Below, piece after piece: positions 1 through 8,492 of a stretch of 64,000 bases of DNA. Position 1 is the stretch's first letter; each line of letters starts with the position of its first letter. Under the pieces are notes generated by a model. It did not search any database. It saw only the letters and a list, made by a program, of their open reading frames with translations, and was not told the origin of the DNA. Where the stretch lies: positions 248,001-312,000 of the forward strand of contig NZ_LJOD01000003.1 in assembly GCF_001295265.1 (NCBI RefSeq), given 5' to 3'. This DNA comes from Chryseobacterium indologenes. GTDB taxonomy: Bacteria; Bacteroidota; Bacteroidia; Flavobacteriales; Weeksellaceae. The translations under genes and the position numbers were made by a program.

Positions 1-543
1 AACGGGAATGATTTTGTTACCATGTTTAATCATCCTCCTGCTATTATTTATACCACAGCGTACAATCAATATGCTCTGGAAGCTTTCGATCAGAATGCGA
101 TAGATTATTTGTTAAAACCCATTTCCTTGGATCGCTTTTCTAAAAGTGTACAAAAAGCAGCTCAGATTCTGGAGGCAGGACAAAAATTTGTTCCTGCAAC
201 AATGGAAGAAGATAACGATTGTTTTTATGTGAAAAGTGATAAGCGGCTGGTGAAGATTGATCCTAAAGAACTTATTTATATTGAAGGTATGGGAAATTAT
301 ATCTGTCTGTATACCGGAAACGATAAAGTGATGATTCACGGAACATTGAGCTCCACTGAAGAAAGCTTAAAATATCTGAATTATATTTGTAGAGTACACA
401 AATCATTTTTTGTCAACCTGAATAAAATCAGTTATTTGGAGCAGCATGTCATTTCATTGATCAATAAAAAAAATATTCCTATTGGATTAAGCTATCGTGA
501 TCAGGTTTATGAAAAATTAAAGATATGGCAGACTAATAAATAA
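1..543 (+). CDS. LytTR-family response regulator, C-terminal part (5' end outside window)
   Basis: The frame is open from base 1, so the gene begins before the window. The visible start is the end of a receiver domain: IIYTTAYNQYALEAF followed by AIDYLLKPI, whose KP pair is the conserved Lys-Pro of CheY-like receivers. The phospho-acceptor Asp lies outside the window. From about residue 75 of the visible part there is a LytTR DNA-binding domain (FYVKSDKRLVKI, YIEGMGNYICLYT, RVHKSFFVNL, IPIGLSYRD). Such regulators usually pair with a LytS/YehU-type histidine kinase, probably just upstream. It converges on the efflux operon. The family call is firm; target genes cannot be told. Confidence 0.9.
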   Translation, partial: NGNDFVTMFNHPPAIIYTTAYNQYALEAFDQNAIDYLLKPISLDRFSKSVQKAAQILEAGQKFVPATMEEDNDCFYVKSDKRLVKIDPKELIYIEGMGNYICLYTGNDKVMIHGTLSSTEESLKYLNYICRVHKSFFVNLNKISYLEQHVISLINKKNIPIGLSYRDQVYEKLKIWQTNK

Positions 544-545
544 AA

Positions 546-565
546 TGCGGCCCCTAAAGACCGCA
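546..565 (-). terminator. Possible terminator of the efflux operon
   Basis: A short TGCGG/CCGCA stem lies between the convergent regulator and the outer-membrane factor gene. Read on the minus strand it is followed by a T-rich run. The stem is only 5 bp, so the call is tentative. Confidence 0.4.
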
Positions 566-590
566 CTCCAAACAATATAATTAAAATTTA

Positions 591-2003
591 CTACTTCCAG
601 CCGCCGCCTAACGCTCTATAGAGGTCTACAATACTGCTTAGACGCTGTCTTTTTACAGAAGCCAGATTCAGTTCGGCCTGAAGAGAATTTCCCTGTGCTG
701 TTATCACTTCGAGATAATTGGCCATTCCCCCTTTGTATAGCATCTGGGCACTTTTGATTCCTTCTTTCAGGGTTGCGGACTGTTCTGTTGCTTTTTGTTC
801 CTGAATTTTTAAACTTTCATTGGAAACCAGTGCATCAGATACTTCTCCCATCGCGTTTAAAACCGACTGACGGAAAGCCAGTACATTTTTTTCTCTTTGT
901 ATTTTGGCGACTTCCAGATCTGTCTTCAGCTGTCTTTTCTGGAAAATAGGCTGGGTGATTCCTCCCAGTACAGAACCGAATAAGGAAGCCGGGATCTGAA
1001 ACCAATTGTCAAACTTGAAAGAATTCACTCCACCGTTAGCCGTAATCTTTAAAGAAGGATACATATTAGCCTGCGCAATTCCCACGATAGCATTGGATTC
1101 CAGTAAAACCAGTTCCTGCTGGCGCACATCAGGTCTGCGGCTTACCATTGCTGCCGGTAATCCGGCTGAAATATTCTGCGGAAGTGAAGTGTCTGACATT
1201 TCAATCGTCCTGCTTATCCTGTTGGGAAGCTCACCAACAAGAATGCTCAGTGCATTTTCCTGAATGGCAATATTCTGTTCCAGCTGAGTGATCAGAAGCT
1301 CTGTAGACTGTTTCTGGGCGGTTGCCTGCTGAACACCTAAAGAAGTCGTATCACCACTTTCCCACATTTTCTGAGTGATACTCAGGGTGCTTGTACTTAA
1401 TTCTAAATTGGATTTTGCAATCTGCAGCTGCCGGTCAAGCATCAGTAAATTGTAATATCCCTGGGCAATAGCTGCTACCACCTGGGTCTGTACTGCTTTT
1501 GAGCCTTCATAAGTATGCAGATACTGCATTCTTGAAACCTCCTGCCGATTTTTGATTTTTCCCCAGATGTCAGCCTCCCAGGAAAGATTGAACGCTGCAT
1601 TGTAATCTTCCACATGGCTTTGTCCTAAAAACAGATTAAGACTCTGCCCGTTCATACTGTTCTTTGAGGGTTTTGATATCTGTCCCGAAACTCCGAAGCC
1701 AACATCAGGATACTGCAGATACTTTGCCTGCTTCAGTTTCTCCTGAGATGCGGCAACCTGCTTTAAAGCGATCTGAAGATCATAATTATTTTTTATTCCT
1801 TTTTCAATGAGTTCCTGAAGCATAGGATCACTGAAAAACTGTTTCCATTCCAGATTGGCAATACTGGCTGTATCGGCAGTAGCCGTGTACTGGAATTTTT
1901 CCGGAAGCTGAAGGTCCGGCTCCGCGTATGCCAGCTTAGACACACACGAAACCGAGGCCACAGCCAATATAAAAGTCAGAAAAATATTCTTTATTCGTTT
2001 CAT
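591..2003 (-). CDS. TolC/OprM-type outer-membrane efflux factor (lipoprotein)
   Basis: This 470-residue protein is the outer-membrane channel of the tripartite pump encoded upstream. The N-terminus is a signal peptide ending in a lipobox-like VASVSC, as in the OprM/NodT branch. Two long alpha-helical repeats follow, each with alanine- and glutamine-rich coiled-coil segments (around residues 60-210 and 270-460). The SRRPDVRQQE motif near the middle is typical of the family. Length fits. It is last in the order fusion protein, pump, channel, but a 224-bp gap separates it from the pump gene. It could be co-transcribed or have its own promoter in the gap. Confidence 0.93.
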   Translation of the reverse strand: MKRIKNIFLTFILAVASVSCVSKLAYAEPDLQLPEKFQYTATADTASIANLEWKQFFSDPMLQELIEKGIKNNYDLQIALKQVAASQEKLKQAKYLQYPDVGFGVSGQISKPSKNSMNGQSLNLFLGQSHVEDYNAAFNLSWEADIWGKIKNRQEVSRMQYLHTYEGSKAVQTQVVAAIAQGYYNLLMLDRQLQIAKSNLELSTSTLSITQKMWESGDTTSLGVQQATAQKQSTELLITQLEQNIAIQENALSILVGELPNRISRTIEMSDTSLPQNISAGLPAAMVSRRPDVRQQELVLLESNAIVGIAQANMYPSLKITANGGVNSFKFDNWFQIPASLFGSVLGGITQPIFQKRQLKTDLEVAKIQREKNVLAFRQSVLNAMGEVSDALVSNESLKIQEQKATEQSATLKEGIKSAQMLYKGGMANYLEVITAQGNSLQAELNLASVKRQRLSSIVDLYRALGGGWK

Positions 2004-2116
2004 AGTTGTTGTTTAATAAACGTTAATTGAATACAAACTTTGAGGTTTAGTGTTATTTCCCATAGGCTGCACAGATTTCACAAATGATTGTGGGTAAAGA
2101 AAATCAGAGATTTTCA

Positions 2117-2205
2117 AAAACTTATGTGCACTTTTTATAATAAAGCTTTCGACTTAAAATACTTAATATGGTTAAAGTCTTTTGTGACTTTTGTGGTTTA
2201 ATATT
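2117..2205 (+). repeat. Degenerate dispersed intergenic repeat, copy 1
   Basis: This AT-rich block in the gap between the pump and channel genes contains AAACTTATGTG, an ACTTTTTATAAT segment, and TCTTTTGTGACTTTTGTGG. The same elements in the same order recur at 40521-40590, and inverted at 56445-56502. It does not encode a protein. The family is defined here by eye only. Confidence 0.45.
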
Positions 2206-2227
2206 TCCCCAAAGTTTATCAATAGTC

Positions 2228-5200
2228 TTAATGAGCAGCTGTTAAAGCCTGTTCCTGCTGTAGCTTTTTCTGAAGTCTTTTCTTCTTTCTGCTCGGCATT
2301 TTTTCATGCAGGTACTGGAAGATCACATACATTACCGGAATAATGAAAATCCCGAACAGCACTCCGGTAAGCATTCCCCCCACAGTACTGTAACCGATGG
2401 AATGATTTCCTTTCGCAGAAGCACCCTGGGTCCAGACTAAAGGAAGCATCCCTACGATAAAGGCAAAAGAGGTCATCAGGATAGGTCTCAGACGTAATCT
2501 TGAAGCCTGAAGCGCAGATTCTATCAGGGTTTTACCTGCTTTTCTCCTCTGTACGGCAAATTCCACGATCAGAATGGCATTTTTCGCCAGTAATCCAACC
2601 AACATAATCAATCCTACCTGTACATAAATATTATTATCAATACCAGCCAGTCCTGTGAAGGCAAATACCCCGAAAATCCCTGTCGGAATAGTAAGGATAA
2701 TGGCAAACGGCAGGATGTAGCTTTCGTATTGTGCTGCCAGCAGGAAGTAGACAAACAGGATACTTAAAAGGAAAATAAATACAGTCTGTCCGCCTGTTTT
2801 GATCTCTTCACGGGTAATTCCTGTCCATTCGTATCCGTAACCTCTCGGAAGGGACTGTTGGGCTACTTCCTCCACAGCTTTGATGGCATCTCCGGTACTG
2901 TAACCAGGCTTAGGCGTTCCGTTGATGGTTACCGCGTTGAAAAGATTGTTTCTTGTTACCGTTTCAGGCCCGAAAGATCTTTTTAAAGTAACCAGCGTTT
3001 TGGCAGGAACCATTTCTCCTGATTTATTCTTTACATAAATTCCTTCCAGGGAATTAATATCAGTTCGGTACGGAATATCCGCCTGGGCCATTACCCTGTA
3101 ATATTTTCCGAATCTGTTGAAGTCCGAAACAAAGCTGCTTCCGTAGTAAATCTGCATAGTCTGCATCAGTTCAGTTACAGAAACGCCCAACTGGTTGGCC
3201 TTATCAGAATCTACTTCAATAGTATACTGAGGATTTCCTGCTGCATAAGTGGTAAAGGCAAAGGCAATTTCCGGACGTTTCATCAGCTCTCCGATAAATG
3301 CCTGGGTGGTTGTTCCCAGCTGTTCAAAAGAACCGTTGGTTTTATCCTGAAGCATAAACTCAAAACCGGATACGTTACCAAACCCCTGTACAGTAGGGAA
3401 ATTGAAGAAGAAAGCATTGGCATCTTTCACCTGGCTTACCTTTCCTGTCAATGTTGCGGCAATCTGGTCAGGGTCTTTCATGTCACCACGTTTGTCATAA
3501 TCTTTAAGCTTGATAAAGCCCGCGGAATAAGGAGAAGCGTTGGCGTTGCTGATGAAGTTCATTCCGTCTGCCACCCAGAGGTGATTGGTTGCTTTTTCCC
3601 CATTAATGATCTTATCGATCTGCTCAGTAGCTCTGCTGGTCCTTTCCAGTGAGCTTCCCGGAGGAGTATTTACTGCATACAGAACGAATCCCTGATCTTC
3701 TGTAGGAATAAATCCGGATGGCGCTTTTTTAATCAGAAAGACACTTATTGCTGTAATAAGAACCAGCCCGCCAACAGCCATCCATTTATTTTTGATTAAA
3801 AATTTAACGCTGTAAATGTACTTTTTGGTCATGCTGTTGAAGCTTGCATTGAAAGCGTTGAAAAATCTGGCTCCAAAACCTTTTTTATGACCGTGTTCAC
3901 CATGTTCTCCCTGAGGATCATTTAAGAAAATAGCACATAAGGCCGGACTTAATGTTAATGCATTTACTGCGGAGATCAGAATCGCAATAGCCAAAGTGAA
4001 AGCGAATTGTCTGTAGAAAACGCCTGCCGGGCCCTGCATAAAGCCTACCGGAATAAACACGGCACACATAACCAGGGTAATTGAGATGATGGCTCCGGAA
4101 ATTTCACTCATGGAATTCATGGTAGCATTTTCTACAGGCATACCTGTCTGTTCCATTTTAGAATGTACTGCTTCTACTACAACAATGGCGTCATCCACTA
4201 CAATACCGATGGCCAGAACCAATGCAAACAGGGTAAGCATATTGATGCTGAATCCGAACAGCTGCAGGAAGAAGAAGGTACCGATAATGGCAACCGGTAC
4301 TGCAATAGCCGGAATCAATGTAGATCTGAAATCCTGAAGGAAGATAAATACTACAATAAATACAAGTACAAAAGCAATAACAAGAGTTTCCACCACCTGA
4401 TGAATAGAAGCATCCAGAAAGTCTTTGGAATTGTACATAATGATAGGCTTCACTCCTTTAGGAAGGGTGGTTTCCATTACTTTTACCTGTTTTTCTATTT
4501 CCGTCAGGATTTCGTTGGCATTGGAGCCGGCAGTCTGCAGGATAGCGAAACCGGCTACCGGTTTTCCGTCCACCCTGTTGGTCGCGGTATAAGTATAGGA
4601 ACCAAACTCTACTCTGGCCACATCTTTTAATCTTAAGAATGATCCGTCATTATTGGCCTTGATGGCTATATTTTCGTAATCTTCATTCTTATTGAGTTTA
4701 CCTTTATATTTAAGGATATACTCGTAGGTTTCCTTGCTTCCCTGACCCAGACGTCCCGGAGCAGCTTCAAGGTTATGATCTTTGATGGCGGCAAGAACTT
4801 CCTGTGGAGAAAGGCTGTTGGCGGCCAGTCTGTCCGGTTTCAGCCAGATTCTCATGGAATAATCTCTTGTACCGAATACCTGTGCCTGTGCTACCCCCGG
4901 AATACGCTGTATCTGAGGAATAACATTAATCTTCAGGTAATTTTGCAGGAAAAGTTCATCATACTGTTTGGCATCTTCGCTGGTCAGTCCCATGAACATA
5001 ATCATACTGTTCTGAACCTTTTGGGTAGAGATTCCGGCCTGTACCACTTCCTGAGGAAGCTGGCTCATCGCTTTGGATACACGGTTCTGTACGTTTACGG
5101 CAGCATTGTCTGGATCAGCGCCCTGTTTGAAGAAAACACTCAGGGTCATGGTTCCGTCATTACTGGAGTTGGAAGTCATATAAGTCATATTTTCCACCCC

Positions 5201-5410
5201 GTTTACAGCTTCTTCAATAGGTGTTGCTACCGAGCGGGCAACAACTTCAGCATTCGCTCCCGGGTAAAAAGCCGTTACCTGAACACTCGGCGGAGCAATA
5301 TCCGGGAAGAGTGCAATGGGTAAATTAAAGAGAGACAGCGCCCCCAATAATAAGAGTATAATGGAGATGACCGTTGAAAGGACCGGTCTTTCTATAAATT
5401 GTTTTAACAT
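2228..5410 (-). CDS. RND multidrug efflux pump, HAE-1 family (AcrB/MexB-like inner-membrane transporter)
   Basis: At 1060 residues this has the usual length of a HAE-1 proton/drug antiporter. It begins with a transmembrane helix and the family motif FPDIAPPSVQVTAFYPGA. TM4 carries the Asp pair of the proton relay (IVVDDAIVVVEA, D406-D407). The partner Lys is in the LLAKNAILIVEF motif near residue 940. The large periplasmic loops include GFIPTEDQGFVLYAV. It lies 32 bp downstream of the membrane fusion protein gene, so the two are co-transcribed. Drug range cannot be predicted. A basic KKKRLQKK tail ends the protein. Confidence 0.97.
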   Translation of the reverse strand: MLKQFIERPVLSTVISIILLLLGALSLFNLPIALFPDIAPPSVQVTAFYPGANAEVVARSVATPIEEAVNGVENMTYMTSNSSNDGTMTLSVFFKQGADPDNAAVNVQNRVSKAMSQLPQEVVQAGISTQKVQNSMIMFMGLTSEDAKQYDELFLQNYLKINVIPQIQRIPGVAQAQVFGTRDYSMRIWLKPDRLAANSLSPQEVLAAIKDHNLEAAPGRLGQGSKETYEYILKYKGKLNKNEDYENIAIKANNDGSFLRLKDVARVEFGSYTYTATNRVDGKPVAGFAILQTAGSNANEILTEIEKQVKVMETTLPKGVKPIIMYNSKDFLDASIHQVVETLVIAFVLVFIVVFIFLQDFRSTLIPAIAVPVAIIGTFFFLQLFGFSINMLTLFALVLAIGIVVDDAIVVVEAVHSKMEQTGMPVENATMNSMSEISGAIISITLVMCAVFIPVGFMQGPAGVFYRQFAFTLAIAILISAVNALTLSPALCAIFLNDPQGEHGEHGHKKGFGARFFNAFNASFNSMTKKYIYSVKFLIKNKWMAVGGLVLITAISVFLIKKAPSGFIPTEDQGFVLYAVNTPPGSSLERTSRATEQIDKIINGEKATNHLWVADGMNFISNANASPYSAGFIKLKDYDKRGDMKDPDQIAATLTGKVSQVKDANAFFFNFPTVQGFGNVSGFEFMLQDKTNGSFEQLGTTTQAFIGELMKRPEIAFAFTTYAAGNPQYTIEVDSDKANQLGVSVTELMQTMQIYYGSSFVSDFNRFGKYYRVMAQADIPYRTDINSLEGIYVKNKSGEMVPAKTLVTLKRSFGPETVTRNNLFNAVTINGTPKPGYSTGDAIKAVEEVAQQSLPRGYGYEWTGITREEIKTGGQTVFIFLLSILFVYFLLAAQYESYILPFAIILTIPTGIFGVFAFTGLAGIDNNIYVQVGLIMLVGLLAKNAILIVEFAVQRRKAGKTLIESALQASRLRLRPILMTSFAFIVGMLPLVWTQGASAKGNHSIGYSTVGGMLTGVLFGIFIIPVMYVIFQYLHEKMPSRKKKRLQKKLQQEQALTAAH

Positions 5411-5442
5411 AAGAAGTTTATTTTTTTAGTCTCTGTAGCAGA

Positions 5443-6603
5443 TTACAAAGGTTTGGCTTTCAGTAAACTGTCAGACGAAATAGGTTTCGGATGGATTGAA
5501 GCTCCGTCTTTTAGATTCCCGATTCCTGTGTATACAATCTTCTCTCCCGGAGTAAGTCCTTCAGAGATAAAATAATAGCTTTCGGTTTTTCCTGAGATTT
5601 TTACCGGTTTGCTGGTTACTTTTTTATCTTTTCCTAAAACATATACATACGTTTTATCCTGAATTTCAAAAGTAGATTCCTGAGGGATAACCACTGCATT
5701 GGAAATCAGCTGAGGCATGCGCACTCTTCCTGTATTTCCGGTTCTTAAAGTTCCTCCGGCGTTAGGAAAAACTGCGCGTACACTGATGGCTCCGGTTGTT
5801 TTATCAAATTGGCCGTCTACGATGCTCATTTTTCCTTTTTCCGGGTAGATGCTGTTATCTGCAATGACCAGTTCAACCATCGGCATATTTTTCAGCTTTT
5901 CTTCAAGAGATGCTCCCGGATATTTGTTCTGAAAAGCGATAAAATCCAGTTCACTTAGTGAGAAGTAAGCATAAATTTCGCTGATGTCAGAAAGCAGTGT
6001 CAAAGGATTAGGATCTGTTCTGGAGATCAGACTTCCTTTTTTATAAGGGATTCTTCCGATATATCCGCTTACCGGTGCGGTAATAGTTGTGAATCCTACA
6101 TTAATTCTGGCGCTTCCTACAGAGGCTTTGGCCTGTGAAGCAGCAGCAACGGCAGCAGCATAATTGGCTTTTGCTGTTTTAAGCTGAACATCAGAAACAA
6201 CTTTAGCGGCTACTAACGGCTGAAGTCTGTCTACTTCCACTCGTGCTTTTTCAATATTGGCGTTCGCTGCCTGAAGGTTGGCCTGTGCCATATTCATCTG
6301 CTCGCCGTAGCTTCTGGAGTCTATTTTGAAAAGTGGCTGTCCGGCTCTTACGTAAGAACCTTCCTCCACATAAATTCTGTCCAGATATCCGTCTACCTGA
6401 GATCTGATTTCTACATTATTTTTACCTTCCAATGCGGTAGGAAATTCCTGATAGGTGGTCGCAGGGGAGGAGATTACGGTATAAACCGGCAGTTCCGGAG
6501 CTGGTGGTGCTGTGTTGGAACCTTCTGCTGCTTTAGTGCAGTTCTGTAAAAGGATAATACTTGATATAAGTACGATGAACCTTATTTTTCCAGGTATTTT
6601 CAT
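5443..6603 (-). CDS. RND efflux periplasmic adaptor (AcrA/HlyD-type membrane fusion protein)
   Basis: This 386-residue protein bridges pump and outer-membrane channel. The N-terminus is a signal peptide ending near a Cys (SIILLQNC), suggesting lipid anchoring like AcrA, although Asn at -1 is not ideal for a lipobox. A lipoyl half-motif follows (VEIRSQVDGYLDRIYVEEGSYV), then an alpha-helical hairpin (about residues 105-165), the second lipoyl half (ITAPVSGYIGR) and beta-barrel/membrane-proximal domains. It is the first gene of the efflux operon. Its 351-bp upstream region holds three copies of the palindrome also found before the tetR gene. Confidence 0.96.
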   Translation of the reverse strand: MKIPGKIRFIVLISSIILLQNCTKAAEGSNTAPPAPELPVYTVISSPATTYQEFPTALEGKNNVEIRSQVDGYLDRIYVEEGSYVRAGQPLFKIDSRSYGEQMNMAQANLQAANANIEKARVEVDRLQPLVAAKVVSDVQLKTAKANYAAAVAAASQAKASVGSARINVGFTTITAPVSGYIGRIPYKKGSLISRTDPNPLTLLSDISEIYAYFSLSELDFIAFQNKYPGASLEEKLKNMPMVELVIADNSIYPEKGKMSIVDGQFDKTTGAISVRAVFPNAGGTLRTGNTGRVRMPQLISNAVVIPQESTFEIQDKTYVYVLGKDKKVTSKPVKISGKTESYYFISEGLTPGEKIVYTGIGNLKDGASIHPKPISSDSLLKAKPL

Positions 6604-6678
6604 TTGTTGGTTTAATTTTTTTAATAAAGTGTTAGATTTAAGTAATGGTGTTCTTTTTGTAAATCCTGTTATTTTACC

Positions 6679-6689
6679 TAACAGTGTTA
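6679..6689. promoter_or_regulatory. Putative TetR operator, copy 1
   Basis: TAACAGTGTTA is a palindrome about one central base, preceded by CC. It lies 76-86 bp upstream of the adaptor start codon, where a repressor could block the efflux operon promoter. It is identical to the core of the copy before the tetR gene. Confidence 0.65.
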
Positions 6690-6813
6690 ATATTGAGGTA
6701 AAAAAACAGAATTTCTGATAAAGGAGTCAAATAGTTATTTTCATAAGTATTAATAGTGGTTTTTAATGTTGATAGAGATAAAGCAGGGTATATGAATTAT
6801 ATGTTAATTTTCC

Positions 6814-6824
6814 TAACAGTGTTA
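6814..6824. promoter_or_regulatory. Putative TetR operator, copy 2
   Basis: Exact TAACAGTGTTA, again preceded by CC as in copies 1 and 3. Its centre is 135 bp from copy 1. Confidence 0.6.
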
Positions 6825-6923
6825 AGTGTATTGACAAAAAACCAATCTGTCATTTGGGGTAAAAGTTTCATAACGGTAAGTTTTTTTATTGCTATTACAG
6901 ATTCTACTGAATGTTATTTTTCC

Positions 6924-6934
6924 TAACGGTGTTA
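6924..6934. promoter_or_regulatory. Putative TetR operator, copy 3 (one mismatch)
   Basis: TAACGGTGTTA differs from the other copies at one inner base. It is also preceded by CC and lies just beyond the tetR stop codon, about 320 bp before the adaptor gene. Confidence 0.55.
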
Positions 6935-6954
6935 ATTTTTAATTCAAAAAAAAT

Positions 6955-7551
6955 TTATAAAGACTTAATAAAAGCCGAAACGGTTTCGTCCAGAGTTGTT
7001 TTATTCATGGTAGACGGGATATCAGCATTACGCATCATCATAATAGAAATCAGTCCGTGTACTGCAGAAAACAAGGCATGCGACATATGGCATGCATTTT
7101 CAGGGTTAGATCCGTTCTTCTTAATGATATTATAGGTACATTCATAAATGAGATCCTGGAATGAAGAAAATTCTTCCTTCATCTGTCCTTTACCACAGCA
7201 CTGCATTCCCAGTCCAAACATCAGCTGATAGTATTCCGGGTTTTTGAATGCAAAGTTCCAATACGCATCTACAATGGCTGTAAGCTGTTCTTCAGGAGTG
7301 TCATGTTTTCTCTGAGCTTTAAGGAGTTCTATATGAAGAGAATGAAAACCATTCAGGGAAATTTCATACAGAATAGCCTCTTTATTTTCAAAATAATCAT
7401 ACACTACCGGAGCACTGTATTCAATGGCATCTGCAATTTTCCGCATGGAAAGGGAAGCCCAGCCTTCAGTTTTGGCCAAACCGAAAGCAGCCTGCAAAAT
7501 ATTTGCACGGATAGATTCTTTCTCTCGCTGACGACGTTCATGCAATCCCAT
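6955..7551 (-). CDS. TetR/AcrR-family transcriptional repressor, likely regulator of the efflux operon
   Basis: This 198-residue protein has an N-terminal TetR helix-turn-helix (about residues 13-62: ANILQAAFGLAKTEGW, SMRKIADAIEYSAPVVYDYF, NKEAILYEI). The C-terminal ligand-binding domain is of the WHG/TetR_C type. It lies upstream of, and in the same direction as, the adaptor-pump-channel genes. A perfect 13-bp palindrome (CTAACA-G-TGTTAG) sits 11-23 bp before its start. Three similar sites precede the efflux genes. The inferred job is self-repression plus repression of the pump, relieved by a ligand that is unknown. Confidence 0.92.
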   Translation of the reverse strand: MGLHERRQREKESIRANILQAAFGLAKTEGWASLSMRKIADAIEYSAPVVYDYFENKEAILYEISLNGFHSLHIELLKAQRKHDTPEEQLTAIVDAYWNFAFKNPEYYQLMFGLGMQCCGKGQMKEEFSSFQDLIYECTYNIIKKNGSNPENACHMSHALFSAVHGLISIMMMRNADIPSTMNKTTLDETVSAFIKSL

Positions 7552-7561
7552 GATATTATTA

Positions 7562-7574
7562 CTAACAGTGTTAG
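7562..7574. promoter_or_regulatory. Putative TetR operator, copy 4 (autoregulatory)
   Basis: CTAACAGTGTTAG is a perfect 6-1-6 palindrome located 11-23 bp upstream of the tetR start codon. It is placed to overlap the transcription start or ribosome entry region. This is the most symmetrical of the four copies. Confidence 0.7.
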
Positions 7575-7677
7575 CAAAACTACAAACTTTTGAATATAAC
7601 TTCCAAATGATATTTTACTTTTAACATTTAACGAAAGTTTATAAATCAGCAGATTCGCTTTGTATCAAAAGAAATTT

Positions 7678-7685
7678 TATCTTTG
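7678..7685 (+). promoter_or_regulatory. Bacteroidota -7 promoter box before the thioredoxin-like gene
   Basis: TATCTTTG matches the Bacteroidota -7 consensus TAnnTTTG exactly and lies 21 bp before the ATG. A TTG occurs only about 15 bp upstream of the box, short of the usual 19-21 bp, so the -33 element is uncertain. Confidence 0.5.
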
Positions 7686-7706
7686 TGAATAAAGAAAATA
7701 AAGGAT

Positions 7707-8261
7707 ATGAATACGCCCTCCAATATGCTGGCTCTAGGAACAAAAGCACCGTTTTTTGAGCTTCCGAACCCGTCAAAAACCAATGAAATTCAATCTCTGG
7801 ATGAACTGAAAGGAGAAAAAGGAACACTGGTGATCTTTATGTGCAACCATTGTCCGTTTGTTCTTCATGTAATCGATAAAATCAACGAACTGTATGAAGA
7901 TTATAATGATAAAGGAATAGAATTCATCGCGATCAATGCTAATGATATTGAAAAATATCCGGCTGATGCTCCCGAAAAAATGATCGAATTCCAGATCGAA
8001 AGAAAATTTGATTTCCCTTATCTGTATGACGAAAGCCAGGCTATCGCTAAAGCCTACGATGCTGCCTGTACTCCGGATTTTTATTTCTTTGACGAGAAAC
8101 TGGATCTTGTGTACAGAGGGCAGATGGATGATTCCAGACCGGGCAACAGTAAGGATGTAACAGGAGAAGATCTGATTATTGCATTTGAAAATCTTCTGGC
8201 TGGTGAGCCTCAGGAAGAAATTCAGAAACCAAGCATGGGATGCAATATCAAATGGAAATAA
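7707..8261 (+). CDS. Thioredoxin-fold redox protein (AhpC/TSA-like, CxxC)
   Basis: This 184-residue cytoplasmic protein has no signal peptide. The thioredoxin fold begins with LGTKAPFFELP, and the redox motif MCNHCPF places Cys46 and Cys49 at the first helix. A cis-Pro loop follows in AACTPDFYFFD. The CNHCP motif is typical of the peroxiredoxin-like thioredoxin family annotated as thioredoxin family protein, whose substrates are mostly unknown. It is a single-gene unit followed by a terminator. A disulfide reductase or peroxidase role is inferred from the motif alone. Confidence 0.9.
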   Translation: MNTPSNMLALGTKAPFFELPNPSKTNEIQSLDELKGEKGTLVIFMCNHCPFVLHVIDKINELYEDYNDKGIEFIAINANDIEKYPADAPEKMIEFQIERKFDFPYLYDESQAIAKAYDAACTPDFYFFDEKLDLVYRGQMDDSRPGNSKDVTGEDLIIAFENLLAGEPQEEIQKPSMGCNIKWK

Positions 8262-8300
8262 TGGAAATGTAATTATTCAACCTGCTCTTAAATAATCTAT

Positions 8301-8329
8301 AAAGCTGTTCTTTTTGAGGACAGCTTTTT
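8301..8329 (+). terminator. Rho-independent terminator after the thioredoxin-like gene
   Basis: A 10-bp stem (AAAGCTGTTC with GGACAGCTTT, one G-T pair) has a 7-base loop and a T run. It lies 40 bp past the stop codon. Confidence 0.75.
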
Positions 8330-8492
8330 ATAATTACTACGGGCACACAAATAAAGGGATTGGTACATCTGCGACAAAAAAATAAAGTAATGTTTACTGA
8401 AAATCTTGCTTTTTTAAAAGCAGAACAATAGATTGTTTCCTAAAAAATCTTTGAGTTTCAGTGCTGAAATTTATGGATTAGGTTAAAAAGCT

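Larger units (their letters stand above)
6604..6954. other. Intergenic control region of the efflux operon
   Basis: This 351-bp non-coding stretch lies between the tetR stop and the adaptor start. It holds three near-identical TAACAGTGTTA palindromes (described separately), centred about 135 and 110 bp apart. I found no convincing TAnnTTTG promoter box on the minus strand. No other structure was recognised. Confidence 0.6.

Noticed and set aside
4163..5323. Long plus-strand frames opposite the RND pump gene
   Set aside because: They mirror the pump's codon pattern in antisense. The translated products look random, and the RND gene is unambiguous.
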